From Sipunculus nudus (taxonomy: Eukaryota; Annelida; Sipuncula; Golfingiida; Sipunculidae), in assembly GCA_026874595.1 (NCBI GenBank), contig CM049316.1, positions 4,294,339 through 4,358,338 on the forward strand: 64,000 nt of DNA. The letters run 5' to 3'. Each line of letters opens with the position of its first letter. Positions within the stretch are counted from its first letter, which is position 1. A model generated the notes under the pieces. That model was not told where the DNA came from. It was given only the letters and a program-made list of their open reading frames with translations, and made no database searches. Below, one piece after another: positions 25,063-38,544 of this stretch. The position numbers and the translations under genes are program-made.

Positions 25063-26000
25063 AAATACCTATGGTTAATTGATAAACCAAATCATAGTTT
25101 GCAAACATTTTTTTTTAAAAAGCCATAGGTGAGTGCAAGAAAACATCTGCAGACTGCAGACAGCGCTATAAAACAGTGCTGTTACAGGAAATGAGGAAGC
25201 GATATTTCAGACCTATGGTCATCCATGACAGACATTCTGTTTCTTATGATGACAAAACCAATGACCTGAAGAAAAGGTAGCACTGACAGAAGGAGGCCAT
25301 GCTAAATGTATGGCTGAAAAACAATGCCTGGAGATAGCAACTGTGACACACATGGGAGCAATATAGTGGTCGCATAAATCTATCACCGACAGCATTTTAA
25401 TTATTCTTTCTTGACCTTCCTGTGACCTTGTGACCTGCAAAGATCAAGTTCATTGAGTATGATCCTCCATCATCCTGGATGCATGTGATCAGAAATAAAG
25501 TTTGAAATTAATTTAAAAGATGGCAGTAATTGGCTTTTAAATTAATTTAAATGTAATCAGAAGTTTATATAGTTCTGATGTGATCATTTGTAGTTTAAGT
25601 TTAATTTATCTCAGATATGATCTGTTTCAAGATTTTGGAGTTTCTTAAGATTTGGAGTATCTTAAGTCTATCAAAATTTATTAAAATATAATAGCTTTGG
25701 TCAGCAGAACACATTTAAATTATATCTTATAGATGATCAGTAAGGTATTACGGTAGATTATCTTAGATATGACCAATTGTATGGTTTTAGATTTTCTCTG
25801 GTATGACCACAAGTCAGTTACCACAAGAATTACTCTTACATATGATAATTAAGTGGAGCTGTACAGTTAAAATAATTATAGATATTAATTCTGGTAAGGT
25901 TTGAAATTATTTATGTAATGCTGGGTAAATTCTTCACAGTTAAATCCTTACTTAAGAGAAAAAATATTCAAAAATCCTATAATATAAAATAAGTATAGTA
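25063..26000. other. Non-coding DNA
   Basis: A TGTGACCTTGTGACCTGC phrase near 25420 recalls the TGACCTTGACC family but is too short to call. No gene seen. Confidence 0.4.
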
Positions 26001-26009
26001 CCCTTTCTC

Positions 26010-26219
26010 ACACTTTTATTAAAATTGTTAAAAATTGTTAATTGTTTCCTATTCCTTATGCCCTTGCTCCTTTCCCCAATTGTTGGTAGGAAGCATCGTA
26101 ATGCTGATGGCGGATTAAGTCTGATAAAGGCTTCCAATATATCTTGCGTCTCCGTCAGTGAGCTCAGGCCTGTCTCATTATATCCTGTCCTTATACTAGC
26201 AAATATTGCGGCATTCCGT
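26010..26219 (-). other. Weak candidate exon
   Basis: On the minus strand an open frame starts at an ATG directly preceded by ATTCTGTAACAG, an acceptor-like AG. It continues about 70 codons to a possible GTGTGAG donor. Codons are less AT-rich than in flanking chance frames. I recognise no domain in the peptide, and the plus strand is also open here, so this is only a candidate. Confidence 0.18.
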
Positions 26220-26315
26220 AACATCTGTTACAGAATCTGTGATCCAGATTTTCTTTCAGACCACTTACAGAAGCAGCATAAAAGCAGTGTGCCCAATATA
26301 AAGGAATCAATCTGA

Positions 26316-29210
26316 TGTTTAAATGGGGTACTTCTAAATGGTATTGTTTCTGGAATTGTCTATGGTTACAGCATCATTATTATTTATGGTTTTGCCACAT
26401 TTTTGTTCAAAACTGTTTAGTTTTCAAACTTAAATTTTTAATTTATTGGCACAACATTTTGTAAAACATTCAGCACATGATTTAATTAATATAGAACCTT
26501 ACCTTCTAGATCAGTACTTTGTCTAGCTTATATTAGTTATGACAACTAAATCTTTAAATATCTCTCAGAGCTTTGTTTGACAGAAGACATGAAAATTACC
26601 ATAAATAGTAATAAGTTATAATTCATAAACCACTGAAACCTGAAAGAGATAACTAGATGTATTAATTAATTTTTTATGAAGATTTATGACATAGGTTTTA
26701 CTGGACAGAACTAAATACTTAAGAACCTGTATCTAGGTAAAAATTTCAGAGCAAAAACTCAGTTATATGTTTTAACTGGATGGAACTAAAAATATATATT
26801 GTACTTGTTGGCACTATGAAATTTTAATCATATGGAGCCTTAAATAAATGTATCCAAGAATTTTATGATGAAGTCTGATGGTGGATTTTCTGCAGGCTCA
26901 TTTCCGAACAATCTATATAAGCTGAAACACTTAATATAATAAACAGGTCAAATATAGAATATTACCAAACAGCAGGTCAGGTTAGGTTTAAGTTTAGGAA
27001 TAATCCATCAAGCTGCAGATGATATGGTTGTCGGTGATGCATTAGACACCAGGTGTAATGATGCATAGAACCAGGTGTATGTGACACATATATACATATA
27101 AAGTCATATGTCCTTATTTTAAATTGGTATTTCATACAAGCCTTCATTTTTTTCAGATATTTAAGCAATTTTTCATGTACTTAATTATGCCTGAAAATCT
27201 CATTTGTTTCTTTATTACCAATAAAGATAGGGTGTTCTTGAACATTTGTTTCAAAGCACACGTTAATTCACGTGCCAGATGAAATGTTACTGAGGCATTA
27301 TAAGAATCACCAATCACCTATCTGACCTTGATAATCCAAAGGTTATACTTTGGAGCTTTTATAAAAATAGGCCAGAAAAGGTGGATATCACTACACAAAG
27401 GCTTCCTGTTTTGTTTTATATCAACATATTTATAATATTTGGGGCCCACCAAAATAATCTAAACAAATCCAACAAGGGCATCTGGTAGCAAGTCAGACAA
27501 GCCAGGGCTATGCAAATAGTGTTTTGCAAGAAGTGACCTTTCTACCTCTGCATATATGCAACCTGGCTACCACCTTAGATTGCATGTTTTTCCTGGTAGT
27601 CAACATTGCTGTGTTCACAAACATGTTGTTGATAAACGATTAAGTTTGTACATCCTTCACAAAGGCCTTATAAGAACTTTTCAAAACCAACATTACCCAT
27701 AGATCATTAATTACACAGAGGAGGCCAGAAATCACATAGATCCTTTTTTAAAAGTTAGGTGAATGGGCACCTTTAACATGAATTACCTATTAAGAGTTTA
27801 TTTATGTACACAGAATAAGCCAGAAATCCCATAAATTCTTCAGAATAGGTAGGAGAATAGCTGACTTTAAATGTTATGCCGCAGACTGTGATTATGGTCA
27901 AGTTTTATTACATACTAATGTTCTTCTTGGGTTATACCAAATCAGTGTTTAAGTATTGAAATTGCTGTCTTTTTCAGCACTGCATAGTTTTAATAGACAA
28001 ATGAGCTAAAATAGGTTAGAAAACCTGGCTATTGTCCAACAGAGTGTTAATTCCTGGCTGTATTCAGACCATAAAAAAAACCTCTATGGCAGGATACAGG
28101 AAGCAATTCATGTTGAGATGATCACTTAATCTTCAACGTCTTATGGCTGTACACCACAAGTTTTGCGAAATCGATGCACAAACTTGGAAACTTGGTATGA
28201 TAACACCAGAACAAACACAGCAGCCTTTGTTGTAGTGTACCTCTGTTCATACAGTGTGAAGGCATCTTCCCAATGATGAAGTATTATGCAATGACTGTGA
28301 GTAAATGCACCATAGCACAAAATGTCTATGAGTTTTTTTACTAACAGCCTTCTATAACTTCACCAAGCAATAAAAGCTGGCGGTAAATATCCCAATAGCC
28401 TTGGGAAGTAAGGACTGTCTCCTTTTCAGATTGGGTTGTTCAGGTTGGCCAGGCAGATGCAAGGCAAGTTTATAAGCCTGCCACATTACCAATCAGGACA
28501 ACCTTTAAGCATGGCTGAATTCATCAGCCATGTGGTTTCACAGTAAATTAAGTTATATAAAAAGACACCTTTTTTTTGTTTTCACCAGGCATGAAAATTC
28601 AATTAGGGTTGTGATCAAAATTTAATGATATTTTCTCTCAATATAAGTCTGAGATTTCAGGTAATTATTATCAATGTTTGAAATCTGAAGCTTTTATTAA
28701 ACGAAGTTAAAGTTATATTCTGTCATCTTTAATTCACCTAAAACAATTTGATTGTTATTTTTGTATTGGGATGTATAGGTTGAATGACTTTAATATCATC
28801 TTTTAATCAAGTGTGAACAAGGCTTTGTTTAATTTTTTTTATAATCAAAGTACAATCCAAATAGGAGGAGCCTTAACCAGCAACATCCAATTTTTCTAAC
28901 ATTTATTAAAGTCTTTTAAATTGACAATTGGAAAAGAAATTCAGTCAGTGACATATAAATAGACATATGACCAAGGGGGCTCTAAGTAAAATGGTTGAAA
29001 GTAAGACACTTTAGGTATTATTATGGCAGTTCTTTAATGCTTATGTAACTGCCACCAAATATGTACTGGGGATGTAAATTTGGCTTTGATCTGCTTGATG
29101 AGATCCAGAGTATGAGTTCTCGATATTTCCTATTTTTAATCACCTAGTTGAACACTGGAGAAATCACAGCAAATTGTTGCAAATTAAATATGACAATATT
29201 ATGCAATACT
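26316..29210. other. Unique AT-rich non-coding DNA
   Basis: No gene or repeat recognised. Confidence 0.5.
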
Positions 29211-29249
29211 GAGAGAGAGAGAGAGAGAGAAGGAAAGAGAGAGAGAGAA
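29211..29249 (+). repeat. (GA)n microsatellite
   Basis: GAGAGA runs with an AGGAAA interruption. Confidence 0.97.
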
Positions 29250-32200
29250 ATATTTTATTTGACATAAATGTCAAGTATCCATACAAAATATATTCAATAT
29301 GTCAATATTTTTATTTTTAATATGTGTTGAGACTGATGTTAAGGATTTTAGTCTGCTGACACAACGGCCACCTGTGACACATGGAGAAAGAAATTGTACA
29401 TAAATCCTACTGAAAAAGCATATCTCACAAATTTCAGGAATATATACATGTATAAAAAATATAATCACCATGTTGAAGATGAAATGGTACTCAAAAAGTA
29501 TAAAAGGGAAAAAGTATACAACATATAGAGTGACAGCACTGATACCAGGAGCAGCATGCTGGTTAAGGGACGAATCATTCATGTACAGCTGGCACCTGTC
29601 TACTCAGGCTGCATGACCATATGCTAACGAGTTGCTGCCAGGTTACCACACTGTAATGCCAGCCAACAACACTTGTTAAACTGTTCAACATGCCTGTCCA
29701 CAGCTGACCTACCACTTGCTTTTATAGCTCTCAGGTGAATTTAGTTTAACCTGTACCTGTGATACCTAACAAGACTAAACATTGTTAGCTTCCATTGGCT
29801 TTTAATAAATTGAAAGCAACAACCATTTGTTCTCAGCAACTACTGTTCATTACAACATGTCAGTCTACCCGAGTTCTCCATCACATCTTACCTTATATGT
29901 TGTGTACAACATATAAATTATATGATGCACTGATGCACAATTTAGTTATATTTCATCAAGAAAATACTCAGAGCAAAGATACAACAAAAAAGGCTTGAAC
30001 TTTTTAAACTTTGAACCTATACCAAAATCAGCATCAAAATACTTTCACAATATCTTGAACATATGCATGGCCTTTTAATTCTAATAAATACATACATAAA
30101 CAGACAAGAAATAAAATGCATCAACATCCTCTTATGGGACAGCATTGTTTGCCACAAGGTCTGTATCTTTAAAATGTTGGATTAAAGTCCATCAGTCAGC
30201 AAACAGACAAACAGTCATACAGTACAAACAGCAGGCTAACAGGTCCTTAATCTGAGGGGGACAGTAATTATGTAATGGACAGAGAACTGAGATACATCAA
30301 ACAACACTTTTTAAAGATATAAATATGTATCCAATGATCAAGACATGTTTTTGTGTCCCTGTGGTAATCCAGATGGCTGTAGATACATTAAAAGGTGTAG
30401 GGTAGAAGAGGTTGTTCTGCTAGGTATCTGGGAAGGTAAAAGAACAAAGTAACTGTGCCTTAAGAGAATCTGTGTTGTCTTTGAAGTGATGGCTTCTTTT
30501 CATCACTTATCATTTTGTTCTGCATCTCTGTGACAGCCTATCTGTCACCTGATCCTGGTCTACCATACATCATCAAAGACATATATATGTCACAAGCTAA
30601 TCTCATAACAATCAGGTGATCAGAGTACCAGCAGTCATGTCAGGTGATAAAAGGTACTAGCAGATCAGACCAAAACTAGGTAATCTTTGTCTCTTTATCT
30701 TTGAAGAAAAAGTAGGCTAATTTACAGCATATACCTCTCTACTTGGCCAGTTTCTTGTATGTCTACTATTTACAAGTCAGGTTCTTTCTCTGAGAAGGGC
30801 ATTCAATGTGGTCAAGACTTTTTAAACTGCCAAAGTACATAAACTTGATAAGAATATTTCTACTACTTAAAAGGAAGAACTCACAACTCTCATGGAAACT
30901 CAGTGACAGAGGAGGTATTGGAGAGCATGCAGGTGATTGGTATTGCATTAAACCCTGTTCTTATATGATGACTTGGGGAAACTTAATACAGCAGATATAT
31001 TAATCCATACCAGTTGATTTTCTTAACCAAATAATCCACATTTTGCCTCATTATATACAGTAACACAAGAATTATCTGATGACAAAGAAACAATTTATTC
31101 TGATATATTATTATTGACATGCTATAAGGGGCATATCAGAGTTAATGTATCAGTTGTATATACATATTCCCCAGGTCTGATGTTAATCAAGGATGTATAA
31201 CCAAGAGACAGGTGTCACATACCAGGGCATGCTCAATCACACACTAATCTAATGGATAATTTGACCATCTGTTCATCAGGACACAGCTCAGCCAATCCTG
31301 GCAGGGGATTGCTGTGTAACATGCCCCAGGCATTAGACAGACTTGGGAAATCAGATCAATTCTGATTGTTACAAATGGTACATATATATACACTGCAATG
31401 ACATATAATGGCAAGACAAGGTAGAAATGCTGCTGGAAAAGTTATGTATCTGCCCAAGAATATACAATACTGATTTTTTTTGGGTAAAATTTTAAAGGTT
31501 TAAAACCTTTTCCATAAATTTTTTTTTTATTCCTTTACAAAACATATTTCCCAAAACCATCTTCATCCTAGCAGATTTTGTAATCTCTATACTATTTTAA
31601 AAGACTTTTTCTTTAAAATTCACTTTTGACATTTTTTTATCTTTCTCAAATACTTTTCCCCCAAAAAAACATCTTCAGCTTAATGGTTGAAGCTCCATCA
31701 CACACAATGCATGTACTTGTGAGTTCCTAGATAATTTAATAGGGTATTCTTGGTCTGAAAAATTAATCACTTGTCAATGGAATTTCCTATTTTTTCAAAT
31801 TTATCAAATGTTACAAATTACCTTTTTTTGTCTAAAAATAGTATTAATTGTAAAGTGCATATTCATACCTTTTGAACAAGCCCATATATGAATAGAAAAC
31901 TTTCTGACTGAGTAAGTTATTGGCTTAAAGGTGTTCATAATGCGGTTCAACTAAAATTCTGAATTTTTTTCCCCCAACAGGCTCATTTTGACACTGGATA
32001 TGAAACCTTTTGCAAGAGCAGACTTCATCAAATAAACATCATACAACCTATAGCTTGTGAAAATAACCTTGGAATGTGTAGTACTTTATGGGAGAATTTG
32101 TGGTACTTTTAAGGACAATTAACTCCCTTTTTTACCAACTCGGCTCCCAGTTAGATAGATTAGAAAGGGCAGGGGCAAGAAAGAGGTCGTCAGAAGGTGG

Positions 32201-33354
32201 TTATTTTCAAATATACTTTACACAGCCAATTTTGATTTTATAGTTAAAACTTGGCTTGGTAATAAAATGAGTCTGTGAATTTGCTGTGAATTTCAACAAT
32301 AGGCAGATAATACTATGTGACACTGCCTCACGTTGCATTAGTAGATTGCCTATAAATTATAACTTAATTCACAACCAGAACTGTTTTTGATTTTACATTC
32401 TTCAATTTTGCTGGTTAGAAAAAATGTCATACAAACTTTTTTATAACAATAGGATTCAACATTACATTAAACGTAGATAGGTTAATCCAAGAATGTTTTC
32501 CATTCCCAAAATAAACCCTTTATATCTCCGATATGCTAAGTCCTGGCAGTCAATTCCCAAGTGGGCGATTTGGATAAAATAAGATAATGTTTCTTCAGAA
32601 CACAAAACACACAGCTTAAAAACTGAACAATCCTAAAATAATCTGACTTTTTTGTGTTGACAGCTAACTTATAAAAAATCTCCTATTTAGGAGATGCCTG
32701 CCAGTATTCTGGCCAGTGGTTCTTATTTATGCCTCAACTGGATATTCTGGTATAAAATAAGCAAAAAAAGTTTAAAAGTGTAATGTCTCACAATGATAAT
32801 CTTGTGCTTATCAACTATACTTTTAACCTCGCAAATAAAACTTGTTAAAACAAAGTTGTTAGAGCTGCACCAATGTAGTGATAAATCATGATAGGAAGTC
32901 AAATATTGTATTAGTATTTTCAGTTGCCTCTGTATCAATGTGTGGATGATGCTTGATCATAAAATTAAAGGTAGCGTGTTTATAATCTATCACCAACAAT
33001 GTAAATCTCATCCAATTTAACCCTCCCGGTCTTTTGGCTATTACATTCTTGTAGCTTGTCTCAGCCCTCCAAGGAGCACACAAAACATGCAGCCATTAAA
33101 GGCACAATAGAGTTATTCACCCTATATGTGCCTGGCACTGGCTGCCACCCATGTAATACAGCACCCATTCACAAAAATGGATTTTGTGCAAGTCACCTTA
33201 TTTGCTAAAGCAAATCACCTTTTTTTCTAACACAAATCATATATTGTCTAAAGCAAATAAACATTTTTAATAAAAAATTATGAGAGTTAAACTTTAACAT
33301 GAAGATGATTTCATTATAAATGTATATGCTAGTCAACAGACAGTTCCAATTTTT
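29250..33354. other. Unique AT-rich non-coding DNA
   Basis: No gene or clear repeat recognised; short frames here have no recognisable protein features. Confidence 0.5.
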
Positions 33355-33590
33355 GTTTTAGAAGAAAGTGAACCCTTTACCATCTGAAAAAGAGATACAA
33401 GATTTTACATTTATGCTAAAAACTTTAAAATTTAACAAAATTTTGATCTGATTTCTGGAATACACTTAAAACTAAGTTAAATATAGTTCTATGCTTAAAA
33501 ATGAGCTCTCTAGCTTAACATGTTAAGTAAATATATTTCCTGATTTTTTACAAAGTGAATTATATTTGGGGCTTTATCGCATCATCTCTT
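33355..33590 (+). repeat. Decayed fragment of the alternative-body family
   Basis: AATTTTGATCTGATTTCTGG and then TTCCTGATTTTTTACAAAGT followed by ATATTTGGGGC match, with substitutions, the order of blocks in the copies at 24466 and 59807. Neither terminus is kept. Confidence 0.6.
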
Positions 33591-33599
33591 GTTAAATGC

Positions 33600-36491
33600 C
33601 GAATGAATGAATAAATGATCAATTTTCATCCTGTACACCTGAGATGTCAAATTGATTTTCCTTTGAAAAAAAACTATATACTAAGCTGAAACGAAGAAGC
33701 ACTGGATGAGAATGATTAACAAGGTATGGCCTGATTAAACGGAATTATCTGCTGTGAATTGATTTATGTTCCATTTAAGACACTAAATCTACCGAGACAA
33801 ATCCTTGTGGGGTCACTACCTATAATACGAGATAAGCCCAGGATAATTGAGTAAATACCACACTTCTGATTGGATGACCGTCAGGCTTTGTTCCCGATTA
33901 GAGTCAATCAAAACATATCTACATGAGACCTAAGCTGCCTGGGAGCTGATTGGCCGATACATGCACTGGTGCATTCACCTGTTAAGGGTACTCTTCATTT
34001 TTTGCTTAACTTGATGAATGCAAATATGTGAAAGGCATCTTGACATTTGACTGCAGATGATATTAATGATATTGCTTGAACAGCTTTTTACCAATTCCAA
34101 TTAGACCAAGTTGAGATAGCAGGCTGATGGGTCATTTGTGGAATTATTTGAATGTATTTTTTGGAACGTTTTTGATGTTTTATACAGCACTCTGGTTTTA
34201 AATCAAGTTAGATCATAAACAATTCTGTCAGTTGACTGTACAAAAAGAGGGTATCAATCAAATTCAGCATCATTCAAATTAACCAATGGCAGTTTTTATG
34301 TTGAGCTTTGCTATAAACTTCAGAATGACTTTATTGGAAAGGCTGTAATTGACACACATAGGTTTGTGACACATTTATAAAATTGATGACAGCCCATGTA
34401 TGAATGTGACCATCGGGTTTTTTTCTTAATAAATGATCATCTATTTCAACAAAATTAAGGATGATCAAAATATGGAGCTTTTGATGCAGAGACTTCAAAA
34501 GACTATGATGATTAAGTATAAAAATAATATAATCCATGTTTACAAGTAAAATATGACCACGAGTCACATGACCTTCTGGTCAGAATGGAATGATGGTCCT
34601 CAAGCAAACATGTCTTGTACTCTTACAAGAACATTCAATTTTTATACCTTTTCAGAAAATATTTATCTTTATATTTGTTTTCTGTTAAAGAAAGTTTATC
34701 ATAATAACTGTTACTTTGACAGTTTATGATAAAATGTGGCATCAAATGTACATTTTTTTATTCACATATGAACTAGATAATTATTTTTTTAGTCTCTGAT
34801 GCAATTTTTCTAAGCCTGTCTTGTCAAACCTTGAAGATATATCCTAAGGTCAAATTTTTCACCATTTTATTTCAAGATTCATAATGTGTATTCACTGAAG
34901 ATTAACAGATTACATAACAAGATGGTGGTGACTTGTTAGGTCACAGATTCTGAGGAAATTGTGAAAAAAAAATATTGTCCCAGCATCCTCCTGTTGTCAC
35001 TTCTCAACTATCAGTTGTGCATAGGGACATTTGGTCGAGACAGCTGCTTTATAAAACTGGAAAGTAAAGGTCACCAAAATCCAAAAGAGAGTTGTTATGA
35101 TTAAAATTGCTAGCCCACTAGGATTGTTTCTGATAGGAATTTAACTCTGACAAATGTATATGGTCAACTTGTAACTGGAATCAGAGTATGCAAATGAGAT
35201 AAGCTCATGCAAAACCTTCCAGCCAATATCTTTATCTATTAATCAGATGTCATTAACTAAAATGACATGGAAGTTTTACCAATAAATATCAAGTAAGTTC
35301 ATAATTCAATAAAATCAAATTAAATAGTACAGAAAATCTAATGTTTGCACGACCAGTAAACAAGAGAGTCATACTGGCTGGAAACAAGGGGGTGTTCCTG
35401 TTAGGTAAAGCTAAGCAGACATAGGGAGGTAAGAATGATAAAAGCCTGGAGTCTTTCTAAATGTCCAACATAGCTGAGGCCTGATCAAATTATTATTTTT
35501 GAGAATCGCTGAGATGAGTGAATATTAAAAATCAAATACATGTAAAAAAAAAGAAACTCATTATTTACAGAAATCTTATTTGTTTGAATCCCAAAGGTGA
35601 AATGAATTTAAAGATCACATGGAACAGAGTCCTTGGTCACCCTGTCTGGTGAGCTCTGCCAGTTTTTACCAGAACAGGTGTTCCAGTTTGCCCTATAGCA
35701 TGCAGCCACTATTATCAATAATATAGATGTAACAGAAGAGGAACTAGCCATTACAGCATAGAGGTTGTAGGACACCTTGCCTGTTAGTGATACTTCCAGG
35801 GTGTAAACCATGATGTATTGATTTTAAAGAGGCCTTGACTTTCCTCCTGGATTCCTGATACACTTGTACGCTGGATTACATTTCTAATTCCCTCTGAATG
35901 TTAATTCTAACTTGATACCTGATTCATGAAGAAGAGGATGAGTTTCACACTCTTTCTGAGTAAAATTCAGTGACTCTGTTGACTTTACAATGATTTATGG
36001 ATTTTAATATGTTCCTGACCTTCTGGAAGAGAGAGCAGTAACCTAGGAAAACACGTAAAAAAACTTTCCACTATTGTAAACCTGATCATATCTCAGTTGG
36101 AAACCACAACTGAAGTGTCTAAACCTATGTTTTCAAAACTTCAAGTGGAAGCAATTTTTTTGAAAATTAGCCCGTTTGTATAATTTATTCTTGTTTAGCA
36201 TCCCTTAGTATAAATCTACATACAAAGGTTTCACCGAGCAGTTTACAAGCACACCTGAGGAGAAAATAAATCATTTTTCTGTGTCTTTGGTTATATGACT
36301 AGGTGGATTTTTAATGGGACATAATAAATTTTTAAAATTATGAAAATGACATCATGATTGTTGAAAAGGTATACACATGCTTAAAATTTGACAGCTTATG
36401 ATTCTGATATTTATTCTATTTTTCATGAAGATCTCTCTTTTTAAGTGTATTATTTGTTCTTGTTATGCTTCTAAAGTTACAGTTTCTCAGT
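33600..36491. other. Non-coding DNA upstream of the GPCR
   Basis: Probably contains the 5' intron, and perhaps the promoter, of the receptor gene. Two inverted CCAAT boxes (CTGATTGG at about 33869 and 33947) lie in a locally less AT-rich stretch. No upstream exon can be picked with confidence. Confidence 0.35.
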
Positions 36492-36591
36492 GAAGAATTC
36501 TGAATGTGTTTTACATTATCTACAAATGAAGAAGAGATTTCAGATTTTAAGAACATAACATGTGTTTATAAACTTAAAATCTTAGTTATTT

Positions 36592-36608
36592 TATATATAT
36601 ATTTTCAG
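36592..36608 (+). other. Splice acceptor before the GPCR start codon
   Basis: The run TATATATATATTTTCAG is U-rich and ends in AG immediately before ATGAAGATGGG. This predicts an intron in the 5' untranslated region whose downstream exon starts at the first base of the start codon. The upstream non-coding exon cannot be placed from sequence alone. If the acceptor is unused, translation could begin at 36504. Confidence 0.6.
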
Positions 36609-37790
36609 ATGAAGATGGGATGTGATCCAGTCAACCTCAGTTTGAAAATTAATACGAGTGATACAGATGAATACTACACTGGAAATAAGGAATTACATGA
36701 GAGTATCTACCACTATCTTTATGGATACGGCCTACCCGCGGTGTGTGTGTGTGGTTTTCTTGGGAATGTAATGAATCTGATCATTCTGGCTGGTCGAAGG
36801 ATTCAATACTCGTTACGCAGCATTGAACGCTCGGCTAACATAGGCCTGATCGCCCTGGCTTTTTCAGACATGATGTTTTGCATAACTGCTTTTCCAAGCA
36901 CCTTTCTCCCAAAGGATATGGTTTTTCACTCGCAAGGTTTTTTGGCTTATTATGGATCCTACTGTGCTGCCGTTATAAACATATTCATCATGACCAGTAC
37001 TTGGATAACAGTTGTCATGGCAACAGAACGTTACCTTGCCATATGCCATCCACTAAAATCTCGCAAACTTATTAAACTGGGTCGCACAAGGATAGCTATT
37101 TCTCTTACTTTCTTTTTTTCTGCCTTGTTTAACATACCAGTTTTTTGGAGGTATCGGATCAAGGAGATCCAGTGCCGCAATGAAACGCTATATGCTACAA
37201 TGCAACAAGTGCTATATGACAGTGAAAAGTTTGATCACGCCTATCGGGCTGCCTGGGCTGCCTTTGGAAATTTTATACCTTTGCTTCTACTTTTATTTTT
37301 CAATGTGAGGCTGACGCAGGAAATACACAAGTCCTATGCCTTGCGAAAACAAATGAATGGAAATGCTGGGAAGTGTCGACAAAATGACAGTGAGGCTAGT
37401 AACCGTGTTACACTTACTCTAGTGGCTATTGTTGTCATGTTTTTTGTTTTAGTAGCGCCATCAGAGATCCTTAAACAGATTGCCTTTCTATCTGGTGGGG
37501 ACCTCAGCACAAATTACACATACCAGACTATAGAGATTACCACAAATTTTATGCAAACTATCAATTTTTCAGCAAATTTTATTCTATACTGCATTATCAA
37601 CGCATCCTTCAGAAAAACCATGAAAGAACTCTTCTGTTTCCATTACCGGAAACTAAAGATGGACTCGGACAATTTCAGTGACCTACACATGAGCCTAGAA
37701 CGTTTGAGTAGTGTCAGGCCAACATGCAGTCCTCGGTCAACTGTTTTTAATGCTTCGATGAAATCAGGAAAGAGGCAAGACCAGGTGTAA
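36609..37790 (+). CDS. Class A peptide G protein-coupled receptor (FMRFamide-receptor/GPR139-like group)
   Basis: A 393-residue seven-transmembrane receptor of the plasma membrane, expected to bind a neuropeptide and signal through heterotrimeric G proteins. Seven hydrophobic segments lie near residues 40-62, 76-100, 112-138, 160-180, 215-236, 266-292 and 308-330. Class A landmarks visible are GN with N53 in TM1, LAFSD with D87 in TM2, C119 at the top of TM3 paired with C189 in loop 2, ERY at 140-142 followed by LAICHPLKS, P224 in TM5, P284 in TM6, and NFILY at 323-327 in place of NPxxY. Glycosylation sequons are N9 and N15 in the N-terminus, N191 in loop 2 and N302 in loop 3. The TM6 CWxP is replaced by LVAP and the usual TM4 tryptophan is absent. 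I chose the ATG at 36609 because a good splice acceptor ends at 36608. An in-frame ATG at 36504 would add 35 residues that look like intron. The coding part is one exon. GPCR identity is near certain; ligand and subfamily are inference. Confidence 0.93.
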   Translation: MKMGCDPVNLSLKINTSDTDEYYTGNKELHESIYHYLYGYGLPAVCVCGFLGNVMNLIILAGRRIQYSLRSIERSANIGLIALAFSDMMFCITAFPSTFLPKDMVFHSQGFLAYYGSYCAAVINIFIMTSTWITVVMATERYLAICHPLKSRKLIKLGRTRIAISLTFFFSALFNIPVFWRYRIKEIQCRNETLYATMQQVLYDSEKFDHAYRAAWAAFGNFIPLLLLLFFNVRLTQEIHKSYALRKQMNGNAGKCRQNDSEASNRVTLTLVAIVVMFFVLVAPSEILKQIAFLSGGDLSTNYTYQTIEITTNFMQTINFSANFILYCIINASFRKTMKELFCFHYRKLKMDSDNFSDLHMSLERLSSVRPTCSPRSTVFNASMKSGKRQDQV

Positions 37791-37897
37791 TACCACATTA
37801 CCTGATGTTCATTCAGATAATTTACTTACTTGTGTCTTATTCATCTTGCATTGTTCATTTTAATTTATCTACACAATTTCATTTTGGAAAAACTTGA

Positions 37898-37903
37898 AAT
37901 AAA
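37898..37903 (+). terminator. Candidate polyadenylation signal of the GPCR (AATAAA)
   Basis: Canonical AATAAA 108 bases after the TAA stop, so a short 3' UTR is possible. A second AATAAA lies at 37969-37974. The hexamer is common in AT-rich DNA, so which one is used is unknown. Confidence 0.5.
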
Positions 37904-37968
37904 GTACAGCACTCTAAAGACTTGCTTTTGATGTCATGCACCAATTGCTGTAATATAGTCAACAATAT

Positions 37969-37974
37969 AATAAA
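37969..37974 (+). terminator. Second candidate polyadenylation signal (AATAAA)
   Basis: Alternative canonical hexamer 71 bases beyond the first one after the GPCR stop. Confidence 0.3.
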
Positions 37975-38544
37975 TCAAAATCATAGTTTTGTCCATTTAA
38001 ACAGACTTTTTTTTATTCCCATGTTCCTCACATACATTATCACTATTGTAGTTGGCACCCTCCATCTCAGAATGAAGAGTTGGTACGTATAGGCTATCAC
38101 CATATACTGTTGTTGCCTTTTTGTTCACAAGGGTTTCAAATTCTTGATATTCGTGAGAGGATTATCAAGAAAATAAAACCTTCATTAATAAGAGGTACCA
38201 TTGTTGAAGGAAACTTGAAAGTAAAAGGTTGACATTATGAATAAATATAGATCATGTGTGTTCACAGATTAATATTTTCAATGATATCATATCTTTCCAA
38301 TCATCTCGATTAAAGAACAATATTTTTGTTAATACATTTTTGTGCAAATAATATTTCATATAATTAATTCACATATTAACAGTTATACTCCATGCGTATA
38401 GTCTTTTGTTTTGTATAAATGTTAATCATGTAAATAGAACCTTTGCAAAATGGCTAAATAATGTACACCATTTCAAAACAATTATATTTTAAAAAATATA
38501 CTTTGTACATATTCTTATCATAACTTATACAAAGCACTCTCCTT
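37975..38544. other. AT-rich non-coding DNA downstream of the GPCR
   Basis: Nothing recognised. Confidence 0.5.

Noticed and set aside
36864-37075. Short frames overlapping the receptor on both strands
   Set aside because: Out-of-frame shadows of the GPCR coding sequence.
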